Source: Pedobacter sp. BMA (GTDB lineage Bacteria; Bacteroidota; Bacteroidia; Sphingobacteriales; Sphingobacteriaceae). Taken from it: 64,000 nt of DNA. Location: positions 186,001 to 250,000 of the forward strand of contig NZ_LECU01000004.1 in the NCBI RefSeq assembly GCF_001027745.1. Direction: 5' to 3'. The position numbers were made by a program, and so were the translations under genes. Shown piece by piece: positions 50,094 through 60,233 of the stretch. Position 1 is the stretch's first letter. Each line of letters begins with the position of its first letter. A model generated the notes under the pieces. It did no database searches. It was not told the origin of the DNA and saw nothing but the letters and a program-made list of their open reading frames with translations.

Positions 50094-51062
50094 TTAAAGC
50101 CACTCATTGTTTAAAATATCTTTAATATGGTAGGTGGTAATTATACTGGCACCCGCTCTGGCAAAAGCATGCATGGTTTCCATTACTACTTTCTGTTCGT
50201 CAATCCAACCGCGTTGAGCAGCGGCTTTCACCATAGAATACTCTCCGGAAACATTGTAAACAGCTATAGGTAAGTTAGTATCCTGCTTTAACCGCTGAAT
50301 TATGTCGAGATAAGCTAACCCAGGTTTAACCATTAACACATCTGCACCTTCCTGTTCGTCCAGTTGAGCTTCACGTAGAGCCTCCAATGGGTTTCTAAAA
50401 TCCATCTGATAGGCTTTACGATCTCCTTTACTTGGGGTACAGTCGGCCGCTTCTCTAAACGGTCCATAGTACGCAGAAGCAAATTTGGTAGCATGGCTCA
50501 TAATCGCTGCATTTACAAATCCATTATCATCCAGCAAATTCCGCATCGCCTCAATTCTACCATCCATCATATCCGAAGGTGCAAACATATCAGCACCAGC
50601 CTGGGCATGTGTTAAGGCCATTTTAGCAATTACATCAACAGTTTTATCATTTTGAACATAATCGTTTTCCATGATCCCACAATGTCCGTGAGTGGTGTAA
50701 GAACAAACGCATACGTCAGTAATCACATACAAATCTTCACCAAATTGTTTCTTCAGTTCACGAACGGCGGTTGGTACCAATGAGTGATCATGATAAGCTG
50801 ATTTTGCATCAGCTGACTTTTCATCTCCCACGCCAAAAATCATCACCTTGTTCAGGCCTCTCTTTAATCCTGCTTCTACATCCTTTACAAGCGTATCAAC
50901 CGAATAATGGTTAACGCCCGGCATCGCATCAATAGCATGTGTAACACCCGTTCCTGGTACCACAAAATAGGGGTAAACAAACATATCTTTAGATAGCCGG
51001 GTTTCGGCTACCATCTCTCTCACCAGTGGATTTTTCCTCAATCTTCTCGGACGATGTAACAT
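50094..51062 (-). CDS. hemB: porphobilinogen synthase (delta-aminolevulinate dehydratase)
   Basis: A 322-residue TIM-barrel enzyme. The Zn site is DVCVCSYTTHGHCG (Cys118, 120, 128), and Schiff-base lysines are in SHATKFASAYYGPFR and VLMVKPGLAYLD. It condenses two ALA into porphobilinogen. Between hemCD and hemL. Confidence 0.97.
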   Translation of the reverse strand: MLHRPRRLRKNPLVREMVAETRLSKDMFVYPYFVVPGTGVTHAIDAMPGVNHYSVDTLVKDVEAGLKRGLNKVMIFGVGDEKSADAKSAYHDHSLVPTAVRELKKQFGEDLYVITDVCVCSYTTHGHCGIMENDYVQNDKTVDVIAKMALTHAQAGADMFAPSDMMDGRIEAMRNLLDDNGFVNAAIMSHATKFASAYYGPFREAADCTPSKGDRKAYQMDFRNPLEALREAQLDEQEGADVLMVKPGLAYLDIIQRLKQDTNLPIAVYNVSGEYSMVKAAAQRGWIDEQKVVMETMHAFARAGASIITTYHIKDILNNEWL

Positions 51063-51167
51063 ATTCTAATTAATATCAAGTATTTATTTTCGAGAGCTGA
51101 TCAACTTATTATTGAACTCAAATTATTTTTGCTCAGCAGTGAGAATGCGGTTTTCCAGCCACTATCT

Positions 51168-52748
51168 CTATTTCATATCTATTCCAAAAACAGCTTCTGC
51201 TAATCCAATCTCATCTGGCGAATATGGTAAAGTGTACTTAACACCCATTTCATCAAATTTCTTACCGGTAGAATTTCCAATGGCAATTACCTGTTGTCCG
51301 GGCTCAAGTAAATTATCCGCGAAATAAGCATCAACATTTGATGGACTGGTAAAGATCAGTACTTCGGCATAACTCTGATCGATATTTTCTTCAATTACGG
51401 TTTCATAAATGGGTAAATCGATCACTTTTGCATCTGCTGGCAAAGATTTTTGAATCGACTGCAAAGAATCCTGAGCTCTTGGGAAGAGTATATTTTTACC
51501 TGAAACCAGTTTCGCGAAATCCTCGGCAACCTCTGTAATGTCGCCACTTGAACCAACGAAATCGGCAAAGTGGTTGAATTTACGTAAAGCGTCTTCCGAT
51601 CCCCGCCCAACCACACCAAACTTAGTTTTCTTGGGTAATTGAGGTTTCAGGTTGAAGAAATACTCCACACTGTTTCTGCTACTGAAGAAAATCCAATCAA
51701 TATTTTTTAATATGAACTGATCTAAAACTGTTACGATCGGGAAAGTCCGGATTAATGAACGGCCTTCAATTTCAATATTGTTACTTTCCAGCGCTTTGCG
51801 GAAATAACTATGTTCACCAATGTCGCGGGAGATAAAAACCTTTGACGGTTTTTTTCTATCCTGATCAAACTTGGCAACAATCTTCTCTGCTAATCCATTG
51901 GTAGTTTCCGAGCGGATAAATAAACGTTCCGGGAAATCATCAGCCGTTTCAGCTTTTGACGTCCAAACTTCAAATAAACCATCTTCTTTTTTGCAATAGC
52001 AACCTAAAGGCATGTGACAGCCCCCTTCAAAAAGATTTAGGACTTTCCGTTCCACACCAACTTCTTCAGCCGTTTCAGGGTGATGAAGTTTTTGTAGGGC
52101 GTCAAACAGTTCAGTATCATTCTCCCTGATTTGAATGGCCAAAGCACCCTGAGCAGGAGCAGGAACAAATTCAGTAGGCTCCAGTTCTTCAACATGAAAT
52201 TCACTAACATCTAAACCCAAACGTTTAATGCCTGCCTTAGCCAGCATAATGGCGTCGTAGTTTTCGTCACGAAGTTTTTGAATACGAGTGGGAACATTGC
52301 CACGCAGATCTTCAATCTCCAGATCGGCACGTAAACCCAAAAGCTGTGCCTTCCTCCTATTGGATGAGGTTCCAACCATCGCCCCTTTTTTTAACGACAT
52401 CTTCTGCGAAATATCTACACAATCTTTCAAAATCAGAAGATATTCAGTAGCTTCTTCACGAGGAGGAATAGCGGCTATAGTTAACCCGGCGGGGTGTGTA
52501 GTGGGCAAATCTTTTAAGCAATGTACAGCAAGATCGATTGTACCCCCTAAAAGCTCCTCTTCAAGTTCCTTTGTAAAGAAACCTTTTCCTTCTAATTTAT
52601 CTAATCTTAAGTTCAGAATTTTGTCACCCTGAGTTTTTATGATTTTGATTTCCGACTCTATTCCTATAGCAGTCAATTCCGACTGAATATGATTTGCCTG
52701 CCATAAAGCAAGTTCGCTACCGCGTGTTCCGATGGTTAATTTCTTCAC
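51168..52748 (-). CDS. hemCD: fused hydroxymethylbilane synthase and uroporphyrinogen-III synthase
   Basis: A 526-residue fusion. Residues 1-295 are HemC: GTRGSELALWQ start, dipyrromethane cofactor Cys244 in EGGCHMPLG. Residues about 303-526 are HemD (KVFISRDIGEHSYFR, IDWIFFSSRNSVEYFF, VLIFTSPSNVDAYF). The fusion would pass hydroxymethylbilane directly to the synthase that flips ring D, limiting spontaneous closure to uroporphyrinogen I. The reading frame is continuous with no stop between. Confidence 0.95.
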   Translation of the reverse strand: MKKLTIGTRGSELALWQANHIQSELTAIGIESEIKIIKTQGDKILNLRLDKLEGKGFFTKELEEELLGGTIDLAVHCLKDLPTTHPAGLTIAAIPPREEATEYLLILKDCVDISQKMSLKKGAMVGTSSNRRKAQLLGLRADLEIEDLRGNVPTRIQKLRDENYDAIMLAKAGIKRLGLDVSEFHVEELEPTEFVPAPAQGALAIQIRENDTELFDALQKLHHPETAEEVGVERKVLNLFEGGCHMPLGCYCKKEDGLFEVWTSKAETADDFPERLFIRSETTNGLAEKIVAKFDQDRKKPSKVFISRDIGEHSYFRKALESNNIEIEGRSLIRTFPIVTVLDQFILKNIDWIFFSSRNSVEYFFNLKPQLPKKTKFGVVGRGSEDALRKFNHFADFVGSSGDITEVAEDFAKLVSGKNILFPRAQDSLQSIQKSLPADAKVIDLPIYETVIEENIDQSYAEVLIFTSPSNVDAYFADNLLEPGQQVIAIGNSTGKKFDEMGVKYTLPYSPDEIGLAEAVFGIDMK

Positions 52749-52768
52749 TATAAACTTTTAATGAACTG

Positions 52769-52776
52769 CAAATTTA
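52769..52776 (-). promoter_or_regulatory. candidate -7 element of hemCD
   Basis: TAAATTTG on the minus strand matches TAnnTTTG, 20 bp before hemCD. It would separate hemA from the rest. No clear -33. Confidence 0.45.
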
Positions 52777-52981
52777 AATTAAATAGTGCTTTATCCTATG
52801 AATTGTTTAAAAATGAGACAGTGAGGTTACAGATGAGATCATTCCAGGCATTTCTATGACACAGGTATCCTGATTTATGTAAACACAGAATATCCAGGCA
52901 ATCACATAACCGGAATTTTAAGGCAGAATTGAAAATAAAAATATGATGAAGACAGACTACATCAATATATGCACGGAAGAA

Positions 52982-54208
52982 CTAAGATTGATTTACCAAA
53001 ATTTCTTTGGCCATAATCATTGGAACGCTGATGCATTTTTTTTCCATGTAATTCATCACACGTTCCAGAACTTCGCGTGAAGCATCATCCATCTGACTAA
53101 TTTCATCAGCAAACACACCATTTAATGCCGTATTTTTAATTTCTTTAATTTTACGGGGCACTTCCTGCATGGCCAATTCAATGCGGCGTTGTTTTAAAAC
53201 TGTGAAAAATTCAGCAATATTATTGCTAATGATATCTTCAGCATGCACAAGCTCGTTGTAGCGCTCCTGAATATTTTTACGGGCAACCTCTTTTAAAGAT
53301 TCTACCTCGATGTAATGAACAGGGTTGTTATGAATTACCGCAGGGGCAACATCGTTAGGAATAGCCAGATCTACAATGACTTTTTTGCCAGTATCGCCAT
53401 TCAGCAATTTTGCATAAAGCGTCTCGCTGATAATGGCTTCAGTTGATCCTGTACAGGTGATGATTACATCAAAGCCCTCATCAAAATGTTCTAAAGCTTC
53501 TAAAGGATAGGCTTTACCATTCAACTCTTCAGCAAGTGTTTCTGCTTTGGAAAGGGTACGGTTGAAAATAGAAAAGTTTGAATATTTGTGTTTATTCAGG
53601 TATTTGGCAATATTTTGATTGGTTTCTCCTGCACCAATAATTAAGACACGTGAGTTACCACACATGTTCAGTTCTTTCAGCTTACGATAGGCCAGTGAAA
53701 CTACAGAAACAGGATTTTTTGAAATGTTAGTGTGCGTATAAACTTCCTTCGCCGTTTTTACAACCCTATCCATAATCATGCGCATGTAGTCGCCAGTGAA
53801 ACCAGCATCGCGGCAATTTTCATAGGCTCTGCGTATCTGAGCAAGGATTTCTTTTTCGCCAACAACCAGACTCTCTAAAGAGCACGATGTTCTCAACAAG
53901 TGATTAAAAGCCTCTTCATTCTCATATACGGTAACGTTATCAAGAAAACGCTCCATAAACTCAGGAGGCAAACCCATATCCAGAACAGTGAGGAATTTCG
54001 TTACGAATTCTTTGTTTGTTTTTTCTTTAGTCAGAAAAACAAACTCTACCCGGTTACAGGTACCGATATAAAAAATTTCGCTAACAGGAAGTTCAGCTTG
54101 AATATTTTTCAATCTGCTGTCTAAACTCTGGTCACAAATAACTAACTTCCCTAAAGACTTCAGGTCGATGTGGTGATGCGTAAAAGCTATTACTTTTAAA
54201 TATTCCAA
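52982..54208 (-). CDS. hemA: glutamyl-tRNA reductase
   Basis: A 408-residue enzyme. Catalytic Cys51 lies in YIGTCNRVEF, then VVGEKEILAQIRRAY, the NADPH domain VLIIGAGETNQNIAKYL and the C-terminal dimerisation helix. It makes glutamate-1-semialdehyde from Glu-tRNA, the first step of the C5 pathway. It heads the heme cluster; a 233-bp spacer precedes hemCD, with nothing clear in it but a -7 element. Confidence 0.96.
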   Translation of the reverse strand: MEYLKVIAFTHHHIDLKSLGKLVICDQSLDSRLKNIQAELPVSEIFYIGTCNRVEFVFLTKEKTNKEFVTKFLTVLDMGLPPEFMERFLDNVTVYENEEAFNHLLRTSCSLESLVVGEKEILAQIRRAYENCRDAGFTGDYMRMIMDRVVKTAKEVYTHTNISKNPVSVVSLAYRKLKELNMCGNSRVLIIGAGETNQNIAKYLNKHKYSNFSIFNRTLSKAETLAEELNGKAYPLEALEHFDEGFDVIITCTGSTEAIISETLYAKLLNGDTGKKVIVDLAIPNDVAPAVIHNNPVHYIEVESLKEVARKNIQERYNELVHAEDIISNNIAEFFTVLKQRRIELAMQEVPRKIKEIKNTALNGVFADEISQMDDASREVLERVMNYMEKKCISVPMIMAKEILVNQS

Positions 54209-54238
54209 GTGCTTCCGTTATTAACTATTATCGGGATA

Positions 54239-54246
54239 CAAAAGTA
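54239..54246 (-). promoter_or_regulatory. candidate -7 promoter element of hemA
   Basis: TACTTTTG on the minus strand matches TAnnTTTG, 31 bp before hemA. No well-placed TTG. Confidence 0.5.
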
Positions 54247-54437
54247 ATACGGTTGGTGCATGTCACCGTCATTAATCTGTAATTTACATTAATTTAGAAC
54301 GGTTTTAAATAGAAGCTTAACCCTGACAATAGCACAGTCAATGATGCAATAAACATTTAAAAAGCTGAGCTACTCACACTACTACAATAACAAAATCACC
54401 TTTATTAGGTTTATATGCTATATCAACTCCTTAAACT

Positions 54438-55262
54438 ATGATTACACAAAATGATTTTAGCCTTAGCGGTTCAGATGGAAAATTAATCATCGGCGACATT
54501 ACTTTCGATGATAAAAACCCAAATACGCCAATTGTACTCTTCGTTCACGGCTTCAAAGGTTTTAAAGATTGGGGTGCCCATAACCTGGTTGCACGGTATT
54601 TTGCGGCCAACGGCTATCGTTATATCAAATTCAATTTATCACACAGCGGCGTTCCTGCTGAGCATCCGGCAGATGTTACAGATTTAGAGAGTTTTGCCAA
54701 TAACACCGTATCAAAGGAACTTTTTGACGTGAATGCTGTTCTGGATTTCATCGAAAAAGCGTATGGAAAAGATGCCGAAGTTAATTTAATCGGACACAGC
54801 AGGGGCGGTGGATTAGCAATCATTGAAGCATCAAATGATCTGCGAATTAAAAAATTAATTACCTGGAGTGCTATATCTGCATTTGATAGTCTTTGGAAAA
54901 AAGAGCAGGAGTCAGATTGGAAGAAAAATGGGAAGATCTTTGTAACCAATGCAAGAACGAAAGAACAAATGCCTTTACATGTTGCGTTGCTTGAAGACTT
55001 TGAGAGGAACAACGAAGCATTAAATATCATGGAGGCCGCAAAGAGAATCAGTATTCCATGGTTAATTGTGCAGGGCGACGATGATGTTAACGTTCCTTAC
55101 GAAAATGCACAAAAGCTGGCAGATGCCAATCCAAACAGCAGGCTCATAAAAATTGAAGGTGCAAATCATGTATATGGTGCATCGCATCCATATAAAAGCG
55201 AAACCTTGCCGCCACATTTATTTAAAGTATGTGAAAAGGTGTTGATTTTTTTGAGCGAATAA
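54438..55262 (+). CDS. alpha/beta hydrolase
   Basis: A 274-residue protein. Nucleophile elbow GHSRGG (Ser121), oxyanion region FVHGFKGFKDWG, acid in VQGDDDVNVPY and His in GANHVYG. It is probably a cytosolic esterase or acylpeptide-type hydrolase. No signal peptide; convergent with the MscS gene. The substrate is unknown. Confidence 0.88.
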   Translation: MITQNDFSLSGSDGKLIIGDITFDDKNPNTPIVLFVHGFKGFKDWGAHNLVARYFAANGYRYIKFNLSHSGVPAEHPADVTDLESFANNTVSKELFDVNAVLDFIEKAYGKDAEVNLIGHSRGGGLAIIEASNDLRIKKLITWSAISAFDSLWKKEQESDWKKNGKIFVTNARTKEQMPLHVALLEDFERNNEALNIMEAAKRISIPWLIVQGDDDVNVPYENAQKLADANPNSRLIKIEGANHVYGASHPYKSETLPPHLFKVCEKVLIFLSE

Positions 55263-55298
55263 ACCATCCATTGAAAAGGGAATTGCAGATTATGAAAG

Positions 55299-56570
55299 TC
55301 AGTTCCCTCCTCTTACAAATCCACGCATATCACTTCCGCTCGGACTTTGAAAAATTTCCAGGTCGAAATATGGAACAGCAGCAAGTAAATGGTCAAAAAT
55401 ATCAGCAGCAACCTCTTCAAATTTTTTCAGCCCTTTTTCTTTAGAGAATACGTAAATTTCTATTGGAAGTCCGTTTTCTGTTGCTTGTAACTGGCGAACC
55501 ATAAAAGTCAGGTCGGTATTGATATAAGGATTACTTTGGAGGTATTTTTCTGCGTAGACGCGAAAAGTGCCGATATTAGTCATATGCCTCCCATTTACCA
55601 GGTTCGATGGATCGACCGTGTTTTCCTTATTATATAATTCTATGTGTTTCTGGGTTTCGCTCAGATATTCCTTTAAAAAATCAATGGTTTTTAAACGGTC
55701 AATAAGCTCATCATCGCAAAACTTAATGCTGGAAATTTTAATATTGATATGTCGCTTTATCCTTCTCCCCTCACTTTCTTCCATTGCCCGCCAGTTCTTA
55801 AACGACTCACTAACAATAGCATAACTTGGTACAATGGTGACAGTTTTGTCCCAATTCCTCACCTTAATAGTGGTTAAATTTATCTCTGTTACCTCCCCGT
55901 CAGCGCCATATTTTTCAACTGTAATCCAGTCGCCCACCCGAACCAAATCGATAGCGCTCATTTGGACTGAAGCAACGAAACCTAAAATCGGATCGCGAAA
56001 AACAAGGATAAAAACCGCGGTAACAGCACCAAAACCTCCAAAAATGTATAGGGGGGATTCGTTCAGGATAATCGAAAGAATCAAAACAAATCCTAATATA
56101 TAAATGATAATTTTTGCAACCTGCTTGTAACTCCTTACAGGCTTATCTGCGTATTTCCTGGAAGACTCCATAATGGAAACCAGGGCATTCAGGAAAGCAT
56201 TTATGGCGAACATAATTGCTAAAACCACATAAATCCTGGAGATAATTAACGCATAAAACAGCCAGTTTTTGAAGTCCAGAAATACATAGGGAACTGCATT
56301 GTAAATAATATAAGCACCGAAAATGAGTGCAAACGCCCTGAACACCCTAAATTCGAACAATGCTTTTTGCCAGTCAGGTTTAGTCTTTGCGCTTTTAACA
56401 GCTGCAATAAACGCCTGTCTGGTAACGAAAATTGTAACGAACAAAAATAGTGTTACCCCGATAAATCCCAGCAAAAAATAGGAATATACCAGCTCTCCGC
56501 CAGTTAGCCCTTGCTCCGTCAAGAGGCGGCGTAATTCACTAAATATTGTTGGAAATTGGAGGATTTTCAT
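55299..56570 (-). CDS. MscS-family mechanosensitive channel
   Basis: A 423-residue protein with four or five N-terminal membrane helices (about 25-190), the pore-lining helix and beta domain with VRVGDWITVEKYGADGEVTEINLTTIKVRNWD (typical MscS), then an extended C-terminal region. It belongs to the YbdG-like long group. It lies downstream of ispG by 12 bp. Confidence 0.9.
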   Translation of the reverse strand: MKILQFPTIFSELRRLLTEQGLTGGELVYSYFLLGFIGVTLFLFVTIFVTRQAFIAAVKSAKTKPDWQKALFEFRVFRAFALIFGAYIIYNAVPYVFLDFKNWLFYALIISRIYVVLAIMFAINAFLNALVSIMESSRKYADKPVRSYKQVAKIIIYILGFVLILSIILNESPLYIFGGFGAVTAVFILVFRDPILGFVASVQMSAIDLVRVGDWITVEKYGADGEVTEINLTTIKVRNWDKTVTIVPSYAIVSESFKNWRAMEESEGRRIKRHINIKISSIKFCDDELIDRLKTIDFLKEYLSETQKHIELYNKENTVDPSNLVNGRHMTNIGTFRVYAEKYLQSNPYINTDLTFMVRQLQATENGLPIEIYVFSKEKGLKKFEEVAADIFDHLLAAVPYFDLEIFQSPSGSDMRGFVRGGN

Positions 56571-56582
56571 GAAGGAATGTTT

Positions 56583-58565
56583 TTAAACTTTTTCCACCCA
56601 ATTACCATCATCCTTGATAATATTAATCAATTCATCCAAAGCAAAGGCAGTAGTTACATTTTTCTTAACCACTTCCTGTCCGCGGTAAAGTGTAATCTTA
56701 TCAGGTCCTGTACCAACATACCCATAATCTGCATCCGCCATTTCACCAGGGCCATTCACAATACAGCCCATTATTCCTATTTTTAAACCTTTTAAATGAT
56801 CGGTACGTGAGCGGATTAGCTGAGTGGTTTCCTGCAGATCAAAAAGTGTTCGCCCACAACTGGGGCAGGAAATATATTCTGTTTTACTGATTCTTGTTCT
56901 TGTTGCCTGTAAAATACCAAAGCTGGTGGAATTAACAAGCGATAAATCATGTCCACGGGCATCTATCCATATTCCATCTCCAAATCCGTCGGTAAATAGC
57001 GCACCGATATCTGTGGCGGCATACAATGTTAAGGTATCCGCATCAAGGCTATTATAGCTTCTTTTTATGATAACCGGAACTTGAATATTTCGTTCCTGCA
57101 ATCCTACAAAAAATGCCCTTTGCTCAGCCATTCCATGCAATGCTCCAGTTTTAAGAATCAGAACAACATTGGTGAACTGATTAATTTTTAAGTCTTTTAA
57201 CTGGCTGGCATCAATTTCAAGAAAGTTCAAAAACTCATCCTTCATATCCGTTTCGTCAAATTCCGCTAACGAAAACAACGGATGACAGTTGTTTTTGTCT
57301 TTTAATTTAAGCCAGGTTTTATAATTGTAAATCTGCTTCAGGTTTCCGGGAAATGAAAATGAAGGCAGATGATCACCAAGAAATGCTAAATCAAAAGCCT
57401 GATCAGCAAGATTATATTTATCCAGAATAGCGCTGTAATGGTAACCAACCGAACTTAGGAAATAGGGATCTTTAAGGTTTTCACCAGAAATATCAATCAT
57501 CACCGACGGATGGTGGTGCCCGCCTATGTGCTGAACAGCTTCAGTAATCCTTCGCGAGTAAGCATATGGAGAATAAGTTTTAACAGATGAGGTGAGCGGT
57601 AAAACTGGTGAGGTAAAACCAGATTCCTGGATTAATGCTTCCGGACCTAATTTTCTAACAGCGTAACGGTCTGCAAGTGCTTTGGCTACCGGTGCTTCAA
57701 ATTCAGGATCTTCAGTTAAAGAAACACGTATGGTATCGCCCAATCCGTCTTCCAGCAAAGTACCTATACCAACAGCTGACTTGATCCTTCCATCTTCCCC
57801 ATCTCCGGCCTCAGTTACCCCCAGGTGCAAAGGGTAATTCATTCCTTCTTTAACCATGGTTTCAACCAGCAGACGATAGGCCTGCACCATCACTTGGGTG
57901 TTACTGGCTTTCATGGAAATGACCAGGTTATAGTAATTCTCTGCTTCACACATCCGGATGAACTCCATTGCCGATTCAACCATCCCACGTGGCGTATCTC
58001 CATAATGACTCATGATCCGGTCAGAGAGCGAACCATGATTGGTTCCGATACGCATAGCCGTACCATATTCCTTGCAGATTTTAATTAGCGGAATAAACTT
58101 TTTGTTAATCCGCTCAAGCTCGGCGCTATAGGCATCCTGTGTATATTCCAGGTTTTCGAATTTCTTTTTATCGGCATAATTACCGGGGTTAACACGAACT
58201 TTTTCTACAATTCTCGCTGCCATTTCCGCAGCATTGGGTGTAAAATGTATGTCGGCAATGAGCGGAACATCGTAGCCACGAAAGCGCAGTTCTTTTTTAA
58301 TATTGGCTAAATTTTCTGCCTCCTTAATGCTCGGAGCAGTAATCCGTACATATTCACAGCCCGACTCAACCATGCGGATGGTCTGCTCTACTGTGCCAAT
58401 GGTGTCCATCGTATCAGTCGTCGTCATCGATTGAATGCGGATCGGATTATGACCGCCTAAGGCAATATCACCAATCTTCACCTCGCGGGTTAAAAACCTC
58501 GAATACTGTGTTAAACTGTTACAATATCCACCACTTAATTCATGCTGTGCCAATATATTTTCCAT
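56583..58565 (-). CDS. ispG: (E)-4-hydroxy-3-methylbut-2-enyl-diphosphate synthase, long form
   Basis: A 660-residue enzyme. The N-terminal TIM barrel begins at IGGHNPIRIQSMTTTDT, and the C-terminal 4Fe-4S domain has SCPSCGRT and GCIVNGPGEM. A large insertion (about residues 290-560) between the two is known for Bacteroidota and plants; E. coli IspG is about 370 residues. It makes HMBPP in the MEP isoprenoid pathway. The -7 element lies only 8 bp upstream of the ATG. Confidence 0.95.
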   Translation of the reverse strand: MENILAQHELSGGYCNSLTQYSRFLTREVKIGDIALGGHNPIRIQSMTTTDTMDTIGTVEQTIRMVESGCEYVRITAPSIKEAENLANIKKELRFRGYDVPLIADIHFTPNAAEMAARIVEKVRVNPGNYADKKKFENLEYTQDAYSAELERINKKFIPLIKICKEYGTAMRIGTNHGSLSDRIMSHYGDTPRGMVESAMEFIRMCEAENYYNLVISMKASNTQVMVQAYRLLVETMVKEGMNYPLHLGVTEAGDGEDGRIKSAVGIGTLLEDGLGDTIRVSLTEDPEFEAPVAKALADRYAVRKLGPEALIQESGFTSPVLPLTSSVKTYSPYAYSRRITEAVQHIGGHHHPSVMIDISGENLKDPYFLSSVGYHYSAILDKYNLADQAFDLAFLGDHLPSFSFPGNLKQIYNYKTWLKLKDKNNCHPLFSLAEFDETDMKDEFLNFLEIDASQLKDLKINQFTNVVLILKTGALHGMAEQRAFFVGLQERNIQVPVIIKRSYNSLDADTLTLYAATDIGALFTDGFGDGIWIDARGHDLSLVNSTSFGILQATRTRISKTEYISCPSCGRTLFDLQETTQLIRSRTDHLKGLKIGIMGCIVNGPGEMADADYGYVGTGPDKITLYRGQEVVKKNVTTAFALDELINIIKDDGNWVEKV

Positions 58566-58572
58566 GCGATTG

Positions 58573-58580
58573 CAAAGATA
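58573..58580 (-). promoter_or_regulatory. candidate -7 element giving a nearly leaderless ispG
   Basis: TATCTTTG on the minus strand matches TAnnTTTG, ending 8 bp before the ispG ATG. Transcription would begin at or within a few bases of the start codon. Confidence 0.45.
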
Positions 58581-58630
58581 TAGATAGAATTTCGAATGAG
58601 AGAATTTTGGATGAGAGAATGCCCAAAAAG

Positions 58631-59251
58631 CTATATCAACCTGTCTTTTACAACTAAGGTCTCAGCAGCTATATCGTGCCAGCATTGGTTTTTCTTATTT
58701 AGAAAACAATATAAATAACCAAAGAAAAGAGGTAGTACAGAAAACATCCGGCAGATGTTCCTGGCAAGAGATTTACCAAATGAAATCCTGCTTCCTTCAA
58801 GGTCAGTAACCTTAATACTCAATATTCTTTTTCCGAGAGTGCCTTGCCTTAGTGATGATTCAGCAAAAATGCTGTATATAATCTTTACAATGAATATCAT
58901 CGGGAAAGGGGCTGTAATTGCCAGCATCCTTTGTTCCTTGCCCTCAATAAAAATAAAGCTGGTTAAAACGATCACGATATAGATTCCGAATATCAGGAAG
59001 TGATCAATAACGGAAGCAAGCAGTCGCTGATCAAATGAGGCAAAGTACTGAGGTGCAGTTTTCTGATAAGTAAAACCCAGAAGCTCACGCAATTCTTCCA
59101 TTGCGTGAGCTTCCTTATAATCATCCATACCCGGTTTGCGGACAAATGTATTTGGCTTTATGTTTAAATCTTTCAGTTCGGTTAAACTGTAAGGACCTTG
59201 TGGCTTACCGTTAACCACAACTTTGTACTGATCAGGATTTGTAGGATTCAA
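58631..59251 (-). CDS. GYF_2 and RDD domain membrane protein
   Basis: A 206-residue protein with an N-terminal GYF_2/DUF4339 domain (YKVVVNGKPQGPYSLTELKDL, residues 8-60) and a C-terminal RDD domain with three membrane helices (YFASFDQRLLASVIDHFLIFGIYI; TLGKRILSIKVTDLEG). Function is unknown; RDD proteins are proposed transporters or envelope factors. It ends the PspC-LiaF-like run. Confidence 0.82.
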   Translation of the reverse strand: MNPTNPDQYKVVVNGKPQGPYSLTELKDLNIKPNTFVRKPGMDDYKEAHAMEELRELLGFTYQKTAPQYFASFDQRLLASVIDHFLIFGIYIVIVLTSFIFIEGKEQRMLAITAPFPMIFIVKIIYSIFAESSLRQGTLGKRILSIKVTDLEGSRISFGKSLARNICRMFSVLPLFFGYLYCFLNKKNQCWHDIAAETLVVKDRLI

Positions 59252-59261
59252 GGATTGTGAT

Positions 59262-60227
59262 TTAATATCTGCTTACCTCAAAGTTACTTAATCCGCCATC
59301 TAAATTGATAAAGATTTTTTTAGTTGAGGTTTTATAGTTTGAAGTTTCATATACGCCTTCACTCAGTTTTTCAAATCCTTCAAAGTCCTTTGCAGATAAA
59401 CCTGTTTTGGTTTTGATCCTGCAACCAGAGGTTTCAGGAATCTTAATTTCGACATTGGCTACCCCCGATTTAACAACCACATCGGTAATGGGTAGCAAAT
59501 CGCCAAACTTAATATCCAGCGCAGCTGCCCCGCCATCAAAACGGAAAGTGCGAACTTTGTAATCAGTAAAATCGAAGTTCGCCTCCCCTGCTCCTAATTT
59601 CATCAGAATATCCCATTTGGCAGCCTTGTTAAGCTTGAATCCGACATCATTGCCGTTGTCGCCAAACTTCCATTTACTTTTACGATCGTCCATACTAAAG
59701 GTGAGCACAGTTGCAGAATCAGTAACCAGCTTTTTCAACGAAAAATTACCATGACGTTTCTTCACATCAGCATTGATTAAAGATGATGTTTCACCATCCA
59801 GGTTGAATGAAAGTCCGCCTCCTGAAATATTTAAAACTGTTTTTTTAGCGCTGTCGGTGTCAACAAAAGGCTCCGATAAATTCAACATATTAAATGCCGT
59901 ATCCTGATCGTCGTTATGATCATCATCAATGTTAACATCTATATCTTTTTTGAAATTATTACCCCACCAGTTTCCTCTTTGCGGTTCTTGCTGACCTTTA
60001 AAAAACAGGAATGAAAGAGAAATCACCAGTACCGCTATGGATATAATGCTTCCGGTTTGCGAATTGTTCCGGTTAAATAAAATATTTAAACCACCTATAA
60101 TCAAAAATATTGGCCAGAATCCCCAAACATTACGCCAGTAAAAATCTATGATTCCAAAGTTTTCCAAAAGGAGTACACCGCCAATAAAAAGCAATATAAT
60201 ACCCCATATTAATCTATCTAATTTCAT
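59262..60227 (-). CDS. LiaF-like/DUF5668 membrane protein
   Basis: A 321-residue protein. Three or four N-terminal helices (LIWGIILLFIGGVLLLENFGI; VWGFWPIFLIIGGLNILFN) are the LiaI-LiaF TM region, and a beta-rich C-terminal half has repeated strands (FRFDGGAAALDIKFGDLLP, VEIKIPETSGCRIKTKTGL). LiaF relatives repress cell-envelope stress kinases. It lies 6 bp after pspC. Confidence 0.8.
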   Translation of the reverse strand: MKLDRLIWGIILLFIGGVLLLENFGIIDFYWRNVWGFWPIFLIIGGLNILFNRNNSQTGSIISIAVLVISLSFLFFKGQQEPQRGNWWGNNFKKDIDVNIDDDHNDDQDTAFNMLNLSEPFVDTDSAKKTVLNISGGGLSFNLDGETSSLINADVKKRHGNFSLKKLVTDSATVLTFSMDDRKSKWKFGDNGNDVGFKLNKAAKWDILMKLGAGEANFDFTDYKVRTFRFDGGAAALDIKFGDLLPITDVVVKSGVANVEIKIPETSGCRIKTKTGLSAKDFEGFEKLSEGVYETSNYKTSTKKIFINLDGGLSNFEVSRY

Positions 60228-60233
60228 ATGTAA

